Source of the DNA: Thiomicrorhabdus sp. 6S3-12 | GTDB taxonomy: Bacteria; Pseudomonadota; Gammaproteobacteria; Thiomicrospirales; Thiomicrospiraceae | Length of the DNA: 64,000 nt | Assembly: GCF_017571475.1 (NCBI RefSeq) | Contig: NZ_JAGETW010000008.1 | Coordinates: 62,001-126,000 of the forward strand | Direction of reading: 5' to 3' | Part shown: piece after piece, positions 17,332 to 24,871 of the stretch | Layout of the letters: the number at the start of each line of letters is the position of its first letter | Numbering within the stretch: the stretch's first letter is position 1 | Position numbers and translations under genes: made by a program | The notes under the pieces: generated by a model | Told to the model about the DNA's origin: nothing | What the model saw: the letters and a program-made list of their open reading frames with translations, nothing else | Database searches by the model: none

Positions 17332-17823
17332 ATGAAAATAACCAATCTAGCCCTACTCACTCTGTTTTTAGGCGTCACTTTTGCTCTGCCTAACATCTCC
17401 GTCGGAGACTATGCCAAAAGGCAAGACAGTCATAAAGTTGTCTACCATATCAATTACGACAGCTATGAGAAGCAAACCTCGGCCTTAAGAAATATCCAAT
17501 ACCACCTTGACGAAGTCGGTGTAGAAAACATTGATCTGCGTGTCATATTGGATGGTGACGGCCTTTCCATGCTTCTGAAACCGGAAGCCCTGCCCCGTTT
17601 GCATAAGTTTAAAGCCGGAAACGCGACACTGACGATGCAACAGAAAATCGACCAACTGAAACTTAACGGCGTAAAGTTCAATATCTGCCGTAACACGGTC
17701 GAAGGCTACCATATCGACATCAATAACGACCTGTATGATGTGGATAAGAAAGACATTGTGCCCAGCGGAGTGGCGGAATTGGCCAAACTGCAGTCAAACG
17801 GTTTTGTTTATCTGAGACCATAA
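17332..17823 (+). CDS. Secreted DsrE-like protein 1
   Basis: A 163-residue protein with an N-terminal hydrophobic signal segment (LALLTLFLGVTFAL) and one DsrE-like domain: KVVYHINYDS as the first strand, LRVILDGDGLSMLLKPEA, the conserved cysteine C119 in GVKFNICRNT, and the ending VPSGVAELAKLQSNGFVYLRP. DsrE-fold proteins with this cysteine carry or sense sulfane sulfur in known cases. It is a close paralogue of the protein at 19894 and similar to the C-terminal part of the anti-sigma factor on the opposite strand. An in-frame TTG at 17320 would add four residues; neither start has a strong ribosome site. Confidence 0.85.
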   Translation: MKITNLALLTLFLGVTFALPNISVGDYAKRQDSHKVVYHINYDSYEKQTSALRNIQYHLDEVGVENIDLRVILDGDGLSMLLKPEALPRLHKFKAGNATLTMQQKIDQLKLNGVKFNICRNTVEGYHIDINNDLYDVDKKDIVPSGVAELAKLQSNGFVYLRP

Positions 17824-17842
17824 CCTTTCGACCATGGTCTCA
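17813..17842. terminator. Hairpin between convergent DsrE and anti-sigma genes
   Basis: TGAGACCAT and ATGGTCTCA pair perfectly over nine bases around a 12-base loop and span the DsrE stop codon. No T run follows on either strand, so it is a non-canonical terminator at best. Confidence 0.45.
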
Positions 17843-17847
17843 TAAGC

Positions 17848-18546
17848 TCATATTTTGATATAGCTCCAACCGGAATTCAGTCGTTCGGCCATCTCATCCA
17901 CTGCCGGTTTATTGTGTTTTACCTTATCAATCAAATGGATTGGCTCGCCTTTCAGGCTCGCTCTTTGCAAGGCTCTTTGACAAGCATACAGCGCTATCCC
18001 GCTGTATTGCTCCAGAAGTTCGCTTAATTCTGCATTATTGGGGCTGTTTACATCGAACAGACGAACACCATCGGAATTGGTAATCACATCCACCTTAAGC
18101 GACGGGCCTTTTTCCGCATACAAATCTTTAATTTTGTGCAAAGCCGCAACTTGCTTACTCAAATCGTCCGAGTCGATATGGATAATGAATTTATCCGTCG
18201 CGGCGCTTTCGTTAAGTGCAGATGCCTGCATATTCTGCAGATCGGCTGAATGCTGTAAAAACCCGACGTTGCCTCCCAGCAGAATCCCCATAACCAATGC
18301 TGCTGCCGCAGCCTTGGGAACATTCCAAAAAGGCTTTTTAGCTGCCGGCAAGGAGAAATCGGGTTCCGGTACTGCAATATCCCCGTAAGCCTGCCTGATG
18401 CTTGATTTAAGCTCGCGTAACTCGGCAACTCTCTGAATAAGCTCGGCATCCGCTTCAATACAACGTTCGACTTCAAACCGTTCTTCCGTTGACAGCTGAT
18501 CATCAACATAAGCCTGAAGCTGATAATCTTCAATTTTATTGCGCAT
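17848..18546 (-). CDS. Transmembrane anti-sigma factor with periplasmic DsrE-like domain
   Basis: A 232-residue protein in three parts. Residues 1-57 look like a cytoplasmic anti-sigma domain (LQAYVDDQLSTEERFEVE, helical and acidic, without a zinc HxxxCxxC motif). Residues 78-97 form one membrane helix (AAAAALVMGILLGGNVGFL). Residues 118-232 match the neighbouring secreted DsrE proteins: first strand DKFIIHIDSDD, cysteine C189 in GIALYACQRA and the ending MAERLNSGWSYIKI, which aligns with LAKLQSNGFVYLRP. Its ATG follows the sigma stop codon by two bases. I infer that the DsrE domain senses a sulfur or redox signal and controls release of the sigma factor. Confidence 0.8.
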   Translation of the reverse strand: MRNKIEDYQLQAYVDDQLSTEERFEVERCIEADAELIQRVAELRELKSSIRQAYGDIAVPEPDFSLPAAKKPFWNVPKAAAAALVMGILLGGNVGFLQHSADLQNMQASALNESAATDKFIIHIDSDDLSKQVAALHKIKDLYAEKGPSLKVDVITNSDGVRLFDVNSPNNAELSELLEQYSGIALYACQRALQRASLKGEPIHLIDKVKHNKPAVDEMAERLNSGWSYIKI

Positions 18547-18548
18547 TT

Positions 18549-19121
18549 CTAGTGTCCTCTAAAAGCGACGACTTTAGTGTGAAGGTCTTGTTTCTGTAGC
18601 AACTCTTTGAGCTTCTGACGTCCACGTGAAATCCGGCTCATTACAGTGCCGATCGGTGTTGCGGTAATATCGGCGATTTCCTGGTAACTGAAACCCTGCA
18701 AATCCGCCAGTACAATCGCTTCCCTCTGATCATAGGGCAGTCTCGCAACCGCCCGATAAAGCATCTCGTGCCGTTGTTTCTTTATCAACTCGCTTTCGCT
18801 GCATTCGTGACAGTGATGGGCATCGATTTCCGACTCTTCCACCCACTCCCAACGTTTCTTAAAACGCATATCGTCAAGAAACTGATTTCGCATGATCTTA
18901 GCAAGCCATGCTTTTAAATGCTGCAAACTGCTTAGATCTTCACGTTTTTCAAGCGCTTTTAACATGGTTTCCTGAACCAGATCCTGAGCGACTGATGGAT
19001 GGTGACACCAGGCGTAGGCCAGGCGGTAAAGACTCGCATATTGCTGCTTTAAAGCCTCGTTAAACTCTCTGCGGTCTCGCGCGGCGCAAAATAAATTTGC
19101 GACTTTGCTGCTTAATTTCAT
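18549..19121 (-). CDS. ECF (extracytoplasmic function) RNA polymerase sigma factor
   Basis: A 190-residue group 4 sigma factor. Region 2 spans about residues 19-90 (SLYRLAYAWC, DLVQETMLKALEKRED, LKAWLAKIMRNQFLDDMR) and region 4 about residues 120-175 (LPYDQREAIVLADLQGFSYQ, EIADITATPIGTVMSRISRG). A cysteine/histidine-rich linker (HHCHECSESE) joins them. I chose ATG 19121; a TTG at 19142 in the same frame is possible. The gene is followed after two bases by its membrane anti-sigma factor. A promoter-like GGAAAAAA...TCGTTT element lies 54 bases upstream, consistent with self-activation. Confidence 0.92.
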   Translation of the reverse strand: MKLSSKVANLFCAARDRREFNEALKQQYASLYRLAYAWCHHPSVAQDLVQETMLKALEKREDLSSLQHLKAWLAKIMRNQFLDDMRFKKRWEWVEESEIDAHHCHECSESELIKKQRHEMLYRAVARLPYDQREAIVLADLQGFSYQEIADITATPIGTVMSRISRGRQKLKELLQKQDLHTKVVAFRGH

Positions 19122-19174
19122 TTTTGTGAATCCGCTTTCCAAAATTGTGAGTTTTTCGATAGTAATGGAAGACC

Positions 19175-19202
19175 AAAAACGATTGCAACAAAAATTTTTT
19201 CC
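19175..19202 (-). promoter_or_regulatory. ECF-type promoter candidate for the sigma/anti-sigma operon
   Basis: On the minus strand the sequence reads GGAAAAAA, then 11 bases to ATCGTTTTT. It mirrors the plus-strand element at 19292-19320 (GGAATAAA ... TTCGTTTAA), with one base less between the GG and CG. ECF sigma factors typically use a GGAA-type -35 and a CG-containing -10 box. Confidence 0.55.
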
Positions 19203-19291
19203 GGCGCTTAAGCGAATTTTTATAAAAATATTAACGATTTATAAAATAAAAAATACTGCTCGATAAATAAAAATTACTGGTCTAAAAAGTT

Positions 19292-19320
19292 GGAATAAAC
19301 TCCTGTCCCCATTCGTTTAA
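19292..19320 (+). promoter_or_regulatory. ECF-type promoter candidate for the DsrE-porin operon
   Basis: GGAATAAA followed, after 12 bases, by ATTCGTTTAA; 35 bases before the ATG at 19356. It shares GGAAxAAA and TCGTTT with the divergent element upstream of the sigma gene, which suggests both operons answer to the adjacent ECF sigma factor. Confidence 0.6.
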
Positions 19321-19355
19321 CCAACAGGAAACTCAAAAAAAGGAGCTAACCGACC

Positions 19356-19850
19356 ATGAGAAAACCTCTGCCGATCAAGGCACATACATTCGCCGTCTAC
19401 CGCTTATTTATCCAAAGCAGTCTGGCTTTTCTGTTCACCCTGCTTTCAACCACAGCGATGGCTGCTCAGGAAGAAGCGCCTCTGCCGGATACATTCGCCG
19501 AGCATAAGGTCGTGCTGCAGATCAGCGACGCCGATCCGAAAAAACAGGTTCTGGTATTGAATGTCGCCGCCAACCTGCAACGCTATTACGGCCCGTCGAA
19601 TCTGGACATCGAAGTAGTCGCCTTCGGCCCGGGCGTCCGTCTGATGCTTAAAGACAATGCTAATGCCGCACGCATCAAATCCATGATCAACGCCGGCGTT
19701 CGTTTCAGCGCCTGCTCGAATACCTTGCAGAATTTCGCAAAAATTCTCGGCCAGACCCCGGAAATCATCGATGGCGTACAAAAAGTTCCTGCCGGAGCCG
19801 GACGTATCCTGCAACTGAACGCTGCCGGATGGCAGATTTTAAAACCTTAA
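19356..19850 (+). CDS. Secreted DsrE-like protein 2 (divergent)
   Basis: A 164-residue protein with a clear signal peptide ending STTAMA at about residue 36. The mature part keeps the DsrE-like pattern: HKVVLQISDADPKKQ, a strand IEVVAFGPGVRLML, cysteine C120 in GVRFSACSNT and the ending VPAGAGRILQLNAAGWQILKP. It is less like the other two secreted copies, so it may have a distinct partner role. AAAGGAG precedes the ATG. It is the first gene of a three-gene operon (DsrE, DsrE, porin) behind an ECF-type promoter, facing away from the sigma gene. Confidence 0.85.
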   Translation: MRKPLPIKAHTFAVYRLFIQSSLAFLFTLLSTTAMAAQEEAPLPDTFAEHKVVLQISDADPKKQVLVLNVAANLQRYYGPSNLDIEVVAFGPGVRLMLKDNANAARIKSMINAGVRFSACSNTLQNFAKILGQTPEIIDGVQKVPAGAGRILQLNAAGWQILKP

Positions 19851-19893
19851 AAATAAAACAAATAAAACAAGCTTACTTAGAGGAATAATCACT

Positions 19894-20388
19894 ATGAAGA
19901 ACCCAATTCTACGAATCCTGATGCTGTTTTTATCAGTCTTTTCTGTGTGGACAGCAACAGCTTCTGCAGCCGAAACCGTCAGCAAATACGGCACACAAAA
20001 AGTGGTCTACCACGTCAATTACGACGACCCTAAAAAACAGTCGTCTACCCTGCGAAATATTCAAAACCATATCAATGCCGTCGGTGCAGAGAACCTGGAT
20101 ATCAAAGTGGTCATGCACGGTAATGGGTTGTCCATGCTCATCAAACCGGAAGCGCTAAAAAATCTACCTAAATTCAAGGCCGCAAACGCCAATCAGGGCA
20201 TGATTCAGAAAATCGACCAGCTAAAAATGCTCGGCGTCGACTTTAATGTCTGTGCCAATACGGTCAAAGGGCGCCAAGTTAATGTCGCACGCGATCTGTA
20301 TGATGTAGAAACTTCCAACATTGTTCCCAGCGGCGTTGCCGAACTCGCCTATCTTCAAAGCAAAGGTTACCTCTACCTGCGCCCTTAA
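19894..20388 (+). CDS. Secreted DsrE-like protein 3
   Basis: A 164-residue protein with a signal peptide ending TATASA at residue 25 and one DsrE-like domain: KVVYHVNYDDPKKQSSTLRN, VVMHGNGLSMLIKPEALK, cysteine C120 in GVDFNVCANT and the ending VPSGVAELAYLQSKGYLYLRP. It is strongly similar across its whole mature length to the protein at 17332, so the two are recent paralogues on either side of the sigma/anti-sigma pair. It sits 43 bases after the first DsrE gene, with GAGGAA before its ATG, and 66 bases before the porin gene. A periplasmic sulfane-sulfur role is inferred from the fold and cysteine. Confidence 0.87.
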   Translation: MKNPILRILMLFLSVFSVWTATASAAETVSKYGTQKVVYHVNYDDPKKQSSTLRNIQNHINAVGAENLDIKVVMHGNGLSMLIKPEALKNLPKFKAANANQGMIQKIDQLKMLGVDFNVCANTVKGRQVNVARDLYDVETSNIVPSGVAELAYLQSKGYLYLRP

Positions 20389-20454
20389 TTCTTCCCAAAA
20401 CCGTTAACTAACAACCAATTTAAAAAATCCTTAAATACAAGGAAGGGGATTCCT

Positions 20455-21741
20455 ATGCCTATTAAAAATCAAATTCTAAAAAACACACTGCTTATCGCTT
20501 TGGGAGGAATTGCGCTAAGCCAGCCAGCGCAAGCGGCCAACTGGCTGATGCTACAAGGGACGGAAGCCGAACATCAGGCACCAAGGGCAAAACTCTGGGG
20601 CTTTGTTCAGGCTGAGTACCAAGCAACCGACAACACCAAACTCAAAGCCGGACCTTTTGCCGGAGAGGAAGCCGCTTTTAACCAGATGGCGCCACAACTG
20701 GAATCCGCACAGGGATTCAATGTCCGCAGAGCACGTATCGGGGTGCGCGGAAACAACCTGCCTCTGGACTCTAAAGTAAACTACTTTTTACTGGCCGAAT
20801 TCGGTAATAACGGTATCACCACCGGCGGGGATGCTTCCCGGGGCCAGCTTACCGATGCCAGTATTACCCTGAATCATATTCCGGGAGCACGTATCCGCGC
20901 CGGACTGTTCAAAACTCCGGGCGCCGAGGAAGGCTTGCAGGCGATAGGTGTCTTTAACTATATCAATTTCACTAATGTCACCGACCGCTTACTTTTAGAG
21001 CGTTCGTTTGACAATGCCACTGGAAATACCGGACGTAATGCGCCCGTCGGCGCTTTCCGCGATACCGGGGTACAGATTTTCGATGCATTCCGCTATGACG
21101 ATTGGGAATACAGCTACGCAGCCATGCTGGGTAACGGAAACGGCATCTCGATGACTGATAATGACAACAATCAAGACTATTACCTGTATGTTTCGGCGGA
21201 AAAAATATTTGCCGAAAGTAAAGGGCCTCGCCGTCAGGGCGTCAAACTTTTCGCCTGGATGCAAGATGGTAAAAGAACATTGGATGACGTTGGCGAAGTG
21301 GACCGCAAACGATCCGGACTGGGGAGCACTTATTTCGATGGGAAATACCGTCTGGCAGCCGAATATATCACCGCCGACGGCATGATTTATGGAGGCACGA
21401 CGGGAGCGGGTACGCCTGATGACGGCGCCACGTTCAGTGTTCAACCGGACGAAAAAGCTAAAGGCTATTATGTCGATCTGGGCTATCGCGTCATTCCGAA
21501 TCTGGAATTGAATCTGCGATACGACTTTCTGGACAGCGGTACCGAAACCGATGCCAACCATCGCGAATTCACAACCACTACGCTCGGCGCACAGTATTTT
21601 GTGAATAAGAAGACTGCTCTGAGAATCAACTATGAAATGCGTTCGATTGGCGCACCGGATCTGTCGGATGCATCACCGGTACACGACATCCTGGACTCGA
21701 TCGACGACCGTGTGTCCGCTCAGATCAGTGTCGTCTTCTAA
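20455..21741 (+). CDS. Outer-membrane porin, phosphate-selective porin (OprO/OprP)-like
   Basis: A 428-residue protein with a signal peptide ending QPAQA at residue 27 and a barrel of the OprO/OprP group: FNVRRARIGVRGNNLPLDSK, ARIRAGLFKTPGAEEG, repeated aromatic strands, and a terminal strand RVSAQISVVF ending in phenylalanine as barrel-assembly signals do. Ribosome site AAGGAAGGGG precedes ATG 20455. As last gene of the DsrE-DsrE-porin operon it may bring an oxyanion, perhaps a sulfur compound, into the periplasm; the substrate is inference only. A strong terminator follows. Confidence 0.85.
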   Translation: MPIKNQILKNTLLIALGGIALSQPAQAANWLMLQGTEAEHQAPRAKLWGFVQAEYQATDNTKLKAGPFAGEEAAFNQMAPQLESAQGFNVRRARIGVRGNNLPLDSKVNYFLLAEFGNNGITTGGDASRGQLTDASITLNHIPGARIRAGLFKTPGAEEGLQAIGVFNYINFTNVTDRLLLERSFDNATGNTGRNAPVGAFRDTGVQIFDAFRYDDWEYSYAAMLGNGNGISMTDNDNNQDYYLYVSAEKIFAESKGPRRQGVKLFAWMQDGKRTLDDVGEVDRKRSGLGSTYFDGKYRLAAEYITADGMIYGGTTGAGTPDDGATFSVQPDEKAKGYYVDLGYRVIPNLELNLRYDFLDSGTETDANHREFTTTTLGAQYFVNKKTALRINYEMRSIGAPDLSDASPVHDILDSIDDRVSAQISVVF

Positions 21742-21809
21742 TCCGACACCTCAACTCAATTCACTTTTTCCTTTATCGGAAGTTAGCTAGTTTCTATTGA
21801 GACTGCCTT

Positions 21810-21844
21810 GATCCGTATCCGTTTTCGGATACGGATCTTTTTTT
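21810..21844 (+). terminator. Rho-independent terminator of the DsrE-porin operon
   Basis: Twelve-base perfect arms GATCCGTATCCG and CGGATACGGATC around TTTT, followed by seven T. It lies just before the convergent prlC stop codon. Confidence 0.93.
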
Positions 21845-21856
21845 AAACACTCCGAA

Positions 21857-23902
21857 TTAGGCAGCGATACCGCTATGTCTTAAAAGCGCATCGATTTCCG
21901 GTTCACGACCACGGAAAGATTTAAACAGTTCCATCGGATCGATCGAACCACCCGCCGCCAGAATGGTATTTCGGAATTTAGCCCCGGTTTCCTGATCAAG
22001 AATCCCGTTTTCCTCAAACAGACTGAACGCGTCCGAAGAAAGCACTTCCGCCCATTTATAACTGAAATAACCGGCCGCATAACCTCCGGCAAAAATATGG
22101 CTGAAGCTATGCATGAAACGGTTATATTCCGGCGGCATAATAACCGCAACTTCCTGACGGATACGGGCGCTTAATTCGCTTAAAGCCTCCACTTCGTCCG
22201 GCTGATAGAAAGCGTGTAATTCAAAATCACTCAAGGCAAACTCGATCTGGCGCAACATCATCATGGCCGACTGGAAGCCACGACTCTCTTTCAAAGAGAC
22301 AAACAGACTCTCCGGCAGCTTGTCGCCGGTTTCGAGATGACCCGACATCAGATCCAGACTTTCGCGCTCCCAGCAGAAGTTTTCCATAAACTGTGACGGC
22401 AATTCCACTGCATCCCAAGGCACACCGCTGATTCCGGAAACATCCAGATGGATCATCTTGGTCAGCAGATGGTGTATACCATGCCCGAATTCGTGAAACA
22501 GCGTCGTGACCTCATCATGCGTCAGACAAGCCGGCTTATCACCGACCGGTGGCGTAAAGTTACACACCAGATAAGCGACCGGCGTCTGCAGGTTTCCGCC
22601 CGAGTACTGCCAGCGGGTGACGGCTGAATCCATCCAGGCGCCGCCGCGTTTGTTTTCACGCGCATACAGATCCAGATAGAAATGTCCGACCACCTTGTGC
22701 GCCTCATCCTCAAGCTCGAAGAAACGCACGTCCTGATGCCATACCGGCACACCCTGCTTCTCTTTCAAACGTACACCGAATAGACGCTCAGTAATGGTAA
22801 ACAGGCCGTCAAGTACCGTTTCCACAGGGAAATAAGGACGCAATTTTTCCTGCGAAAGCGATAGGGTCGCATTTTTATATTTTTCCGAAACGTAGCTGAC
22901 ATCCCAAGGTTCGAGTTTCTGCAATCCCAGAGTTTCAGCCGCATAGGCTTCAAGCGCCGCCAGCTCTTTTTGCGCCTGCGGTTTGGACTTCTGTGCCAGA
23001 TCGCGTAAAAAGCCTAAAACCTGCTCGCTGCTTTCCGCCATTTTGGTCGCCAGCGACAACTCGGCGTAGTTATCAAACCCGAGCAATTGTGCTTTTTTAT
23101 GACGCAAAGCACGGATCTCTTCGATAATTTCGCTATTATCGTACTGGCTGTGTTCGCCTTGATCGGAAGCACGGGTACTGAAAGCGCGATAGACTTCCTC
23201 GCGTAATTCTCGGTTGTCTGCGTGGGTCATAACCGCCAGATAGGAGGGAAAATCAAGCGTAACACACCAACTTCCCTCGGCTTCTCCTTTCTGTTGCGCC
23301 AGCTGCGCCAGAAGCCCCATCGCCGACTCGGGCAATCCGGATAAATCCTGTTCGGCGGTAATTGTTTTCGACCAGCTCTGCGTCGCTTTCAGGACGTTAT
23401 TGCCGAACTGACTGCTCAACTGCGACAGTTTTTCCGAATATTCTTTGAAGAGCGTCTGCTCTTGCGGTTGCAAAGCAATACCGCTGAGACGGAAATTACG
23501 CAAAGCGTTTTCAATCACTTTTTTCTGCGCCAAAGAATATCCTTTGAACTCTTCGCTTTGCGCCAATTGATTGAACTTGTCATATAATCCGGCATGTTGT
23601 CCGACGCCGGTGTTATAAGCTGTCACCAACCCCAGACAGTCGCTGTACGCCTGATGCCACTCATCCGAATTTTTCACCGCATCCAGATGCCCTACCGGCC
23701 CCCAAACACGCTCAAAACGGTTGTCGATGGCTTCAAGAGGTTCAATAAAATTCTCCCAGGTCGGCGTCTCCTGCAAATTAACCAAGCGTTCGATTTCCGC
23801 CCGATTTTCTTCAATCACCTGCTCGACGGCAGGTCGAATATGCTCGACTGAATAAAGGTCAAATCTCGGAAAGGCGTCCAAATCAAAAAACGGGTTACTC
23901 AT
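21857..23902 (-). CDS. prlC: Oligopeptidase A (M3 metallopeptidase)
   Basis: A 681-residue cytoplasmic zinc peptidase, the usual length for OpdA/PrlC. The zinc motif HEFGH lies at residues 470-474 (LFHEFGHGIHHLL) and the downstream helix with the third ligand region (ELPSQFMENFCWE) is intact. The N-terminus DLDAFPRFDLYSVEHIRPAV is typical. It degrades signal peptides and short oligopeptides after protein turnover. The gene stands alone on the minus strand, convergent with the DsrE-porin operon. Confidence 0.95.
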   Translation of the reverse strand: MSNPFFDLDAFPRFDLYSVEHIRPAVEQVIEENRAEIERLVNLQETPTWENFIEPLEAIDNRFERVWGPVGHLDAVKNSDEWHQAYSDCLGLVTAYNTGVGQHAGLYDKFNQLAQSEEFKGYSLAQKKVIENALRNFRLSGIALQPQEQTLFKEYSEKLSQLSSQFGNNVLKATQSWSKTITAEQDLSGLPESAMGLLAQLAQQKGEAEGSWCVTLDFPSYLAVMTHADNRELREEVYRAFSTRASDQGEHSQYDNSEIIEEIRALRHKKAQLLGFDNYAELSLATKMAESSEQVLGFLRDLAQKSKPQAQKELAALEAYAAETLGLQKLEPWDVSYVSEKYKNATLSLSQEKLRPYFPVETVLDGLFTITERLFGVRLKEKQGVPVWHQDVRFFELEDEAHKVVGHFYLDLYARENKRGGAWMDSAVTRWQYSGGNLQTPVAYLVCNFTPPVGDKPACLTHDEVTTLFHEFGHGIHHLLTKMIHLDVSGISGVPWDAVELPSQFMENFCWERESLDLMSGHLETGDKLPESLFVSLKESRGFQSAMMMLRQIEFALSDFELHAFYQPDEVEALSELSARIRQEVAVIMPPEYNRFMHSFSHIFAGGYAAGYFSYKWAEVLSSDAFSLFEENGILDQETGAKFRNTILAAGGSIDPMELFKSFRGREPEIDALLRHSGIAA

Positions 23903-24011
23903 TTAATCTTCTCTTGTGTTAATTCTGTTCAAAATTCAGTGAATGCGTATCAGCTCAGGAATAAGGTTTTTAATAGAGGCAAAATTGCAAATTCCAAGTC
24001 GTCGCCGGGCG

Positions 24012-24296
24012 TTAATTCGACTCTTTGTCTTCAGCAGGCTGTTCCTGCGCACGATAAAATTCCAGGAGGCGTTCCACCTGTCGTTCGCAACACCCGGCGC
24101 CCTGACAGGCGTATGTCTGAGAACTGACTTCCTCAAGAGATGAAGCGCCCTTTTCAATCGCCTGCATAACCTCCTCTTTAGGGACGTCGTAACAGACACA
24201 AAGATTTCTCTTGGGGTTTTTCTGCCACTCCTGTTGCCAGCGCTGAGATAAATCTTTTTCCACTGTTGACTCTTTATTTATCGAAAACCCGACCAT
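24012..24296 (-). CDS. BFD-like [2Fe-2S] ferredoxin domain protein
   Basis: A small protein of about 94 residues with the bacterioferritin-associated-ferredoxin cysteine pattern: C33 and C35 in NLCVCYDVPKEEV, then C64 and C69 in TYACQGAGCC. These would bind one [2Fe-2S] cluster. The region before residue 28 is not conserved, and the start is uncertain: ATG 24296 is used here, while an upstream TTG at 24323 and an internal GTG are also possible, none with a good ribosome site. Bfd-type proteins reduce bacterioferritin iron or serve as small redox partners; which one is unknown. It is divergent from yjbQ, with a parS-like site in between. Confidence 0.8.
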   Translation of the reverse strand: MVGFSINKESTVEKDLSQRWQQEWQKNPKRNLCVCYDVPKEEVMQAIEKGASSLEEVSSQTYACQGAGCCERQVERLLEFYRAQEQPAEDKESN

Positions 24297-24369
24297 TCTA
24301 GCCGTTGCCCGGGTTACAGGCAAAAATCGCTCGCGCTAAACATGATAGGATGGCCGCAAACCGGCATTG

Positions 24370-24385
24370 CGTTTCACGTGAAACC
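24370..24385. other. parS-like ParB binding site 3
   Basis: CGTTTCACGTGAAACC, with the 14-base palindrome GTTTCACGTGAAAC; 14 of 16 bases match the parS consensus. It lies between two divergent genes. Confidence 0.82.
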
Positions 24386-24412
24386 GAATAAAAACCGTTA
24401 AAGGAGTCCAAA

Positions 24413-24832
24413 ATGTGGCGACAGAGTGTCATTAATCTGCAATCCAAATCACGTGGTTTCCATCTGGTAACCGATGAAATCCTCCGACAACTCCCGGAAC
24501 TCAAGGAGTTCAAGGTCGGCATGATGAATGTCTTTATACAGCACACTTCGGCCAGCCTGACGATTAACGAAAACGCCGATCCGTCGGTAAGAAGCGACTT
24601 CGAAAGCTTTTTCAATCAAGCTGTGCCGGAAAACGAGCCTTACTTCACCCACACCGACGAAGGACCGGATGATATGCCGGCGCATTTAAAAGGCGCCCTA
24701 CTGGGTTTCAGCCTGAATATTCCGATTACCAACGGTCGCTTAAATCTGGGAACTTGGCAAGGCATCTATCTGTGCGAGCATCGCAACTACGGCGGCAGCC
24801 GCAGACTAGTGGTCACCTTGCAGGGCGAATAA
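24413..24832 (+). CDS. yjbQ: YjbQ/UPF0047 family protein
   Basis: A 139-residue protein matching the YjbQ family over its full length: FKVGMMNVFIQHTSASLTIN, ENADPSVRSDFESFF, HTDEGPDDMPAHLKGALLG and GTWQGIYLCEHRNYGG. The conserved histidines and glutamates of these motifs form a metal-binding trimeric site in solved homologues; weak thiamine phosphate synthase activity has been reported for the E. coli member, but the physiological role is open. AAAGGAG precedes the ATG. A parS-like site lies 28 bases upstream of the start. Confidence 0.93.
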   Translation: MWRQSVINLQSKSRGFHLVTDEILRQLPELKEFKVGMMNVFIQHTSASLTINENADPSVRSDFESFFNQAVPENEPYFTHTDEGPDDMPAHLKGALLGFSLNIPITNGRLNLGTWQGIYLCEHRNYGGSRRLVVTLQGE

Positions 24833-24871
24833 AGCGAAGTTTCTTAAACTGCTTTAAACCGAGCTAATTTA

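Noticed and set aside
17739-17747. A perfect DnaA box (TTATCCACA on the minus strand) inside the first DsrE gene
   Set aside because: It is isolated in coding sequence with no neighbouring boxes or AT-rich element; single matches are expected by chance.
18622-18640. A CACGTGAAA stretch in the sigma factor gene resembling a parS half
   Set aside because: Only one half matches; the left half reads GTC rather than TTT, so it was not counted as a parS site.
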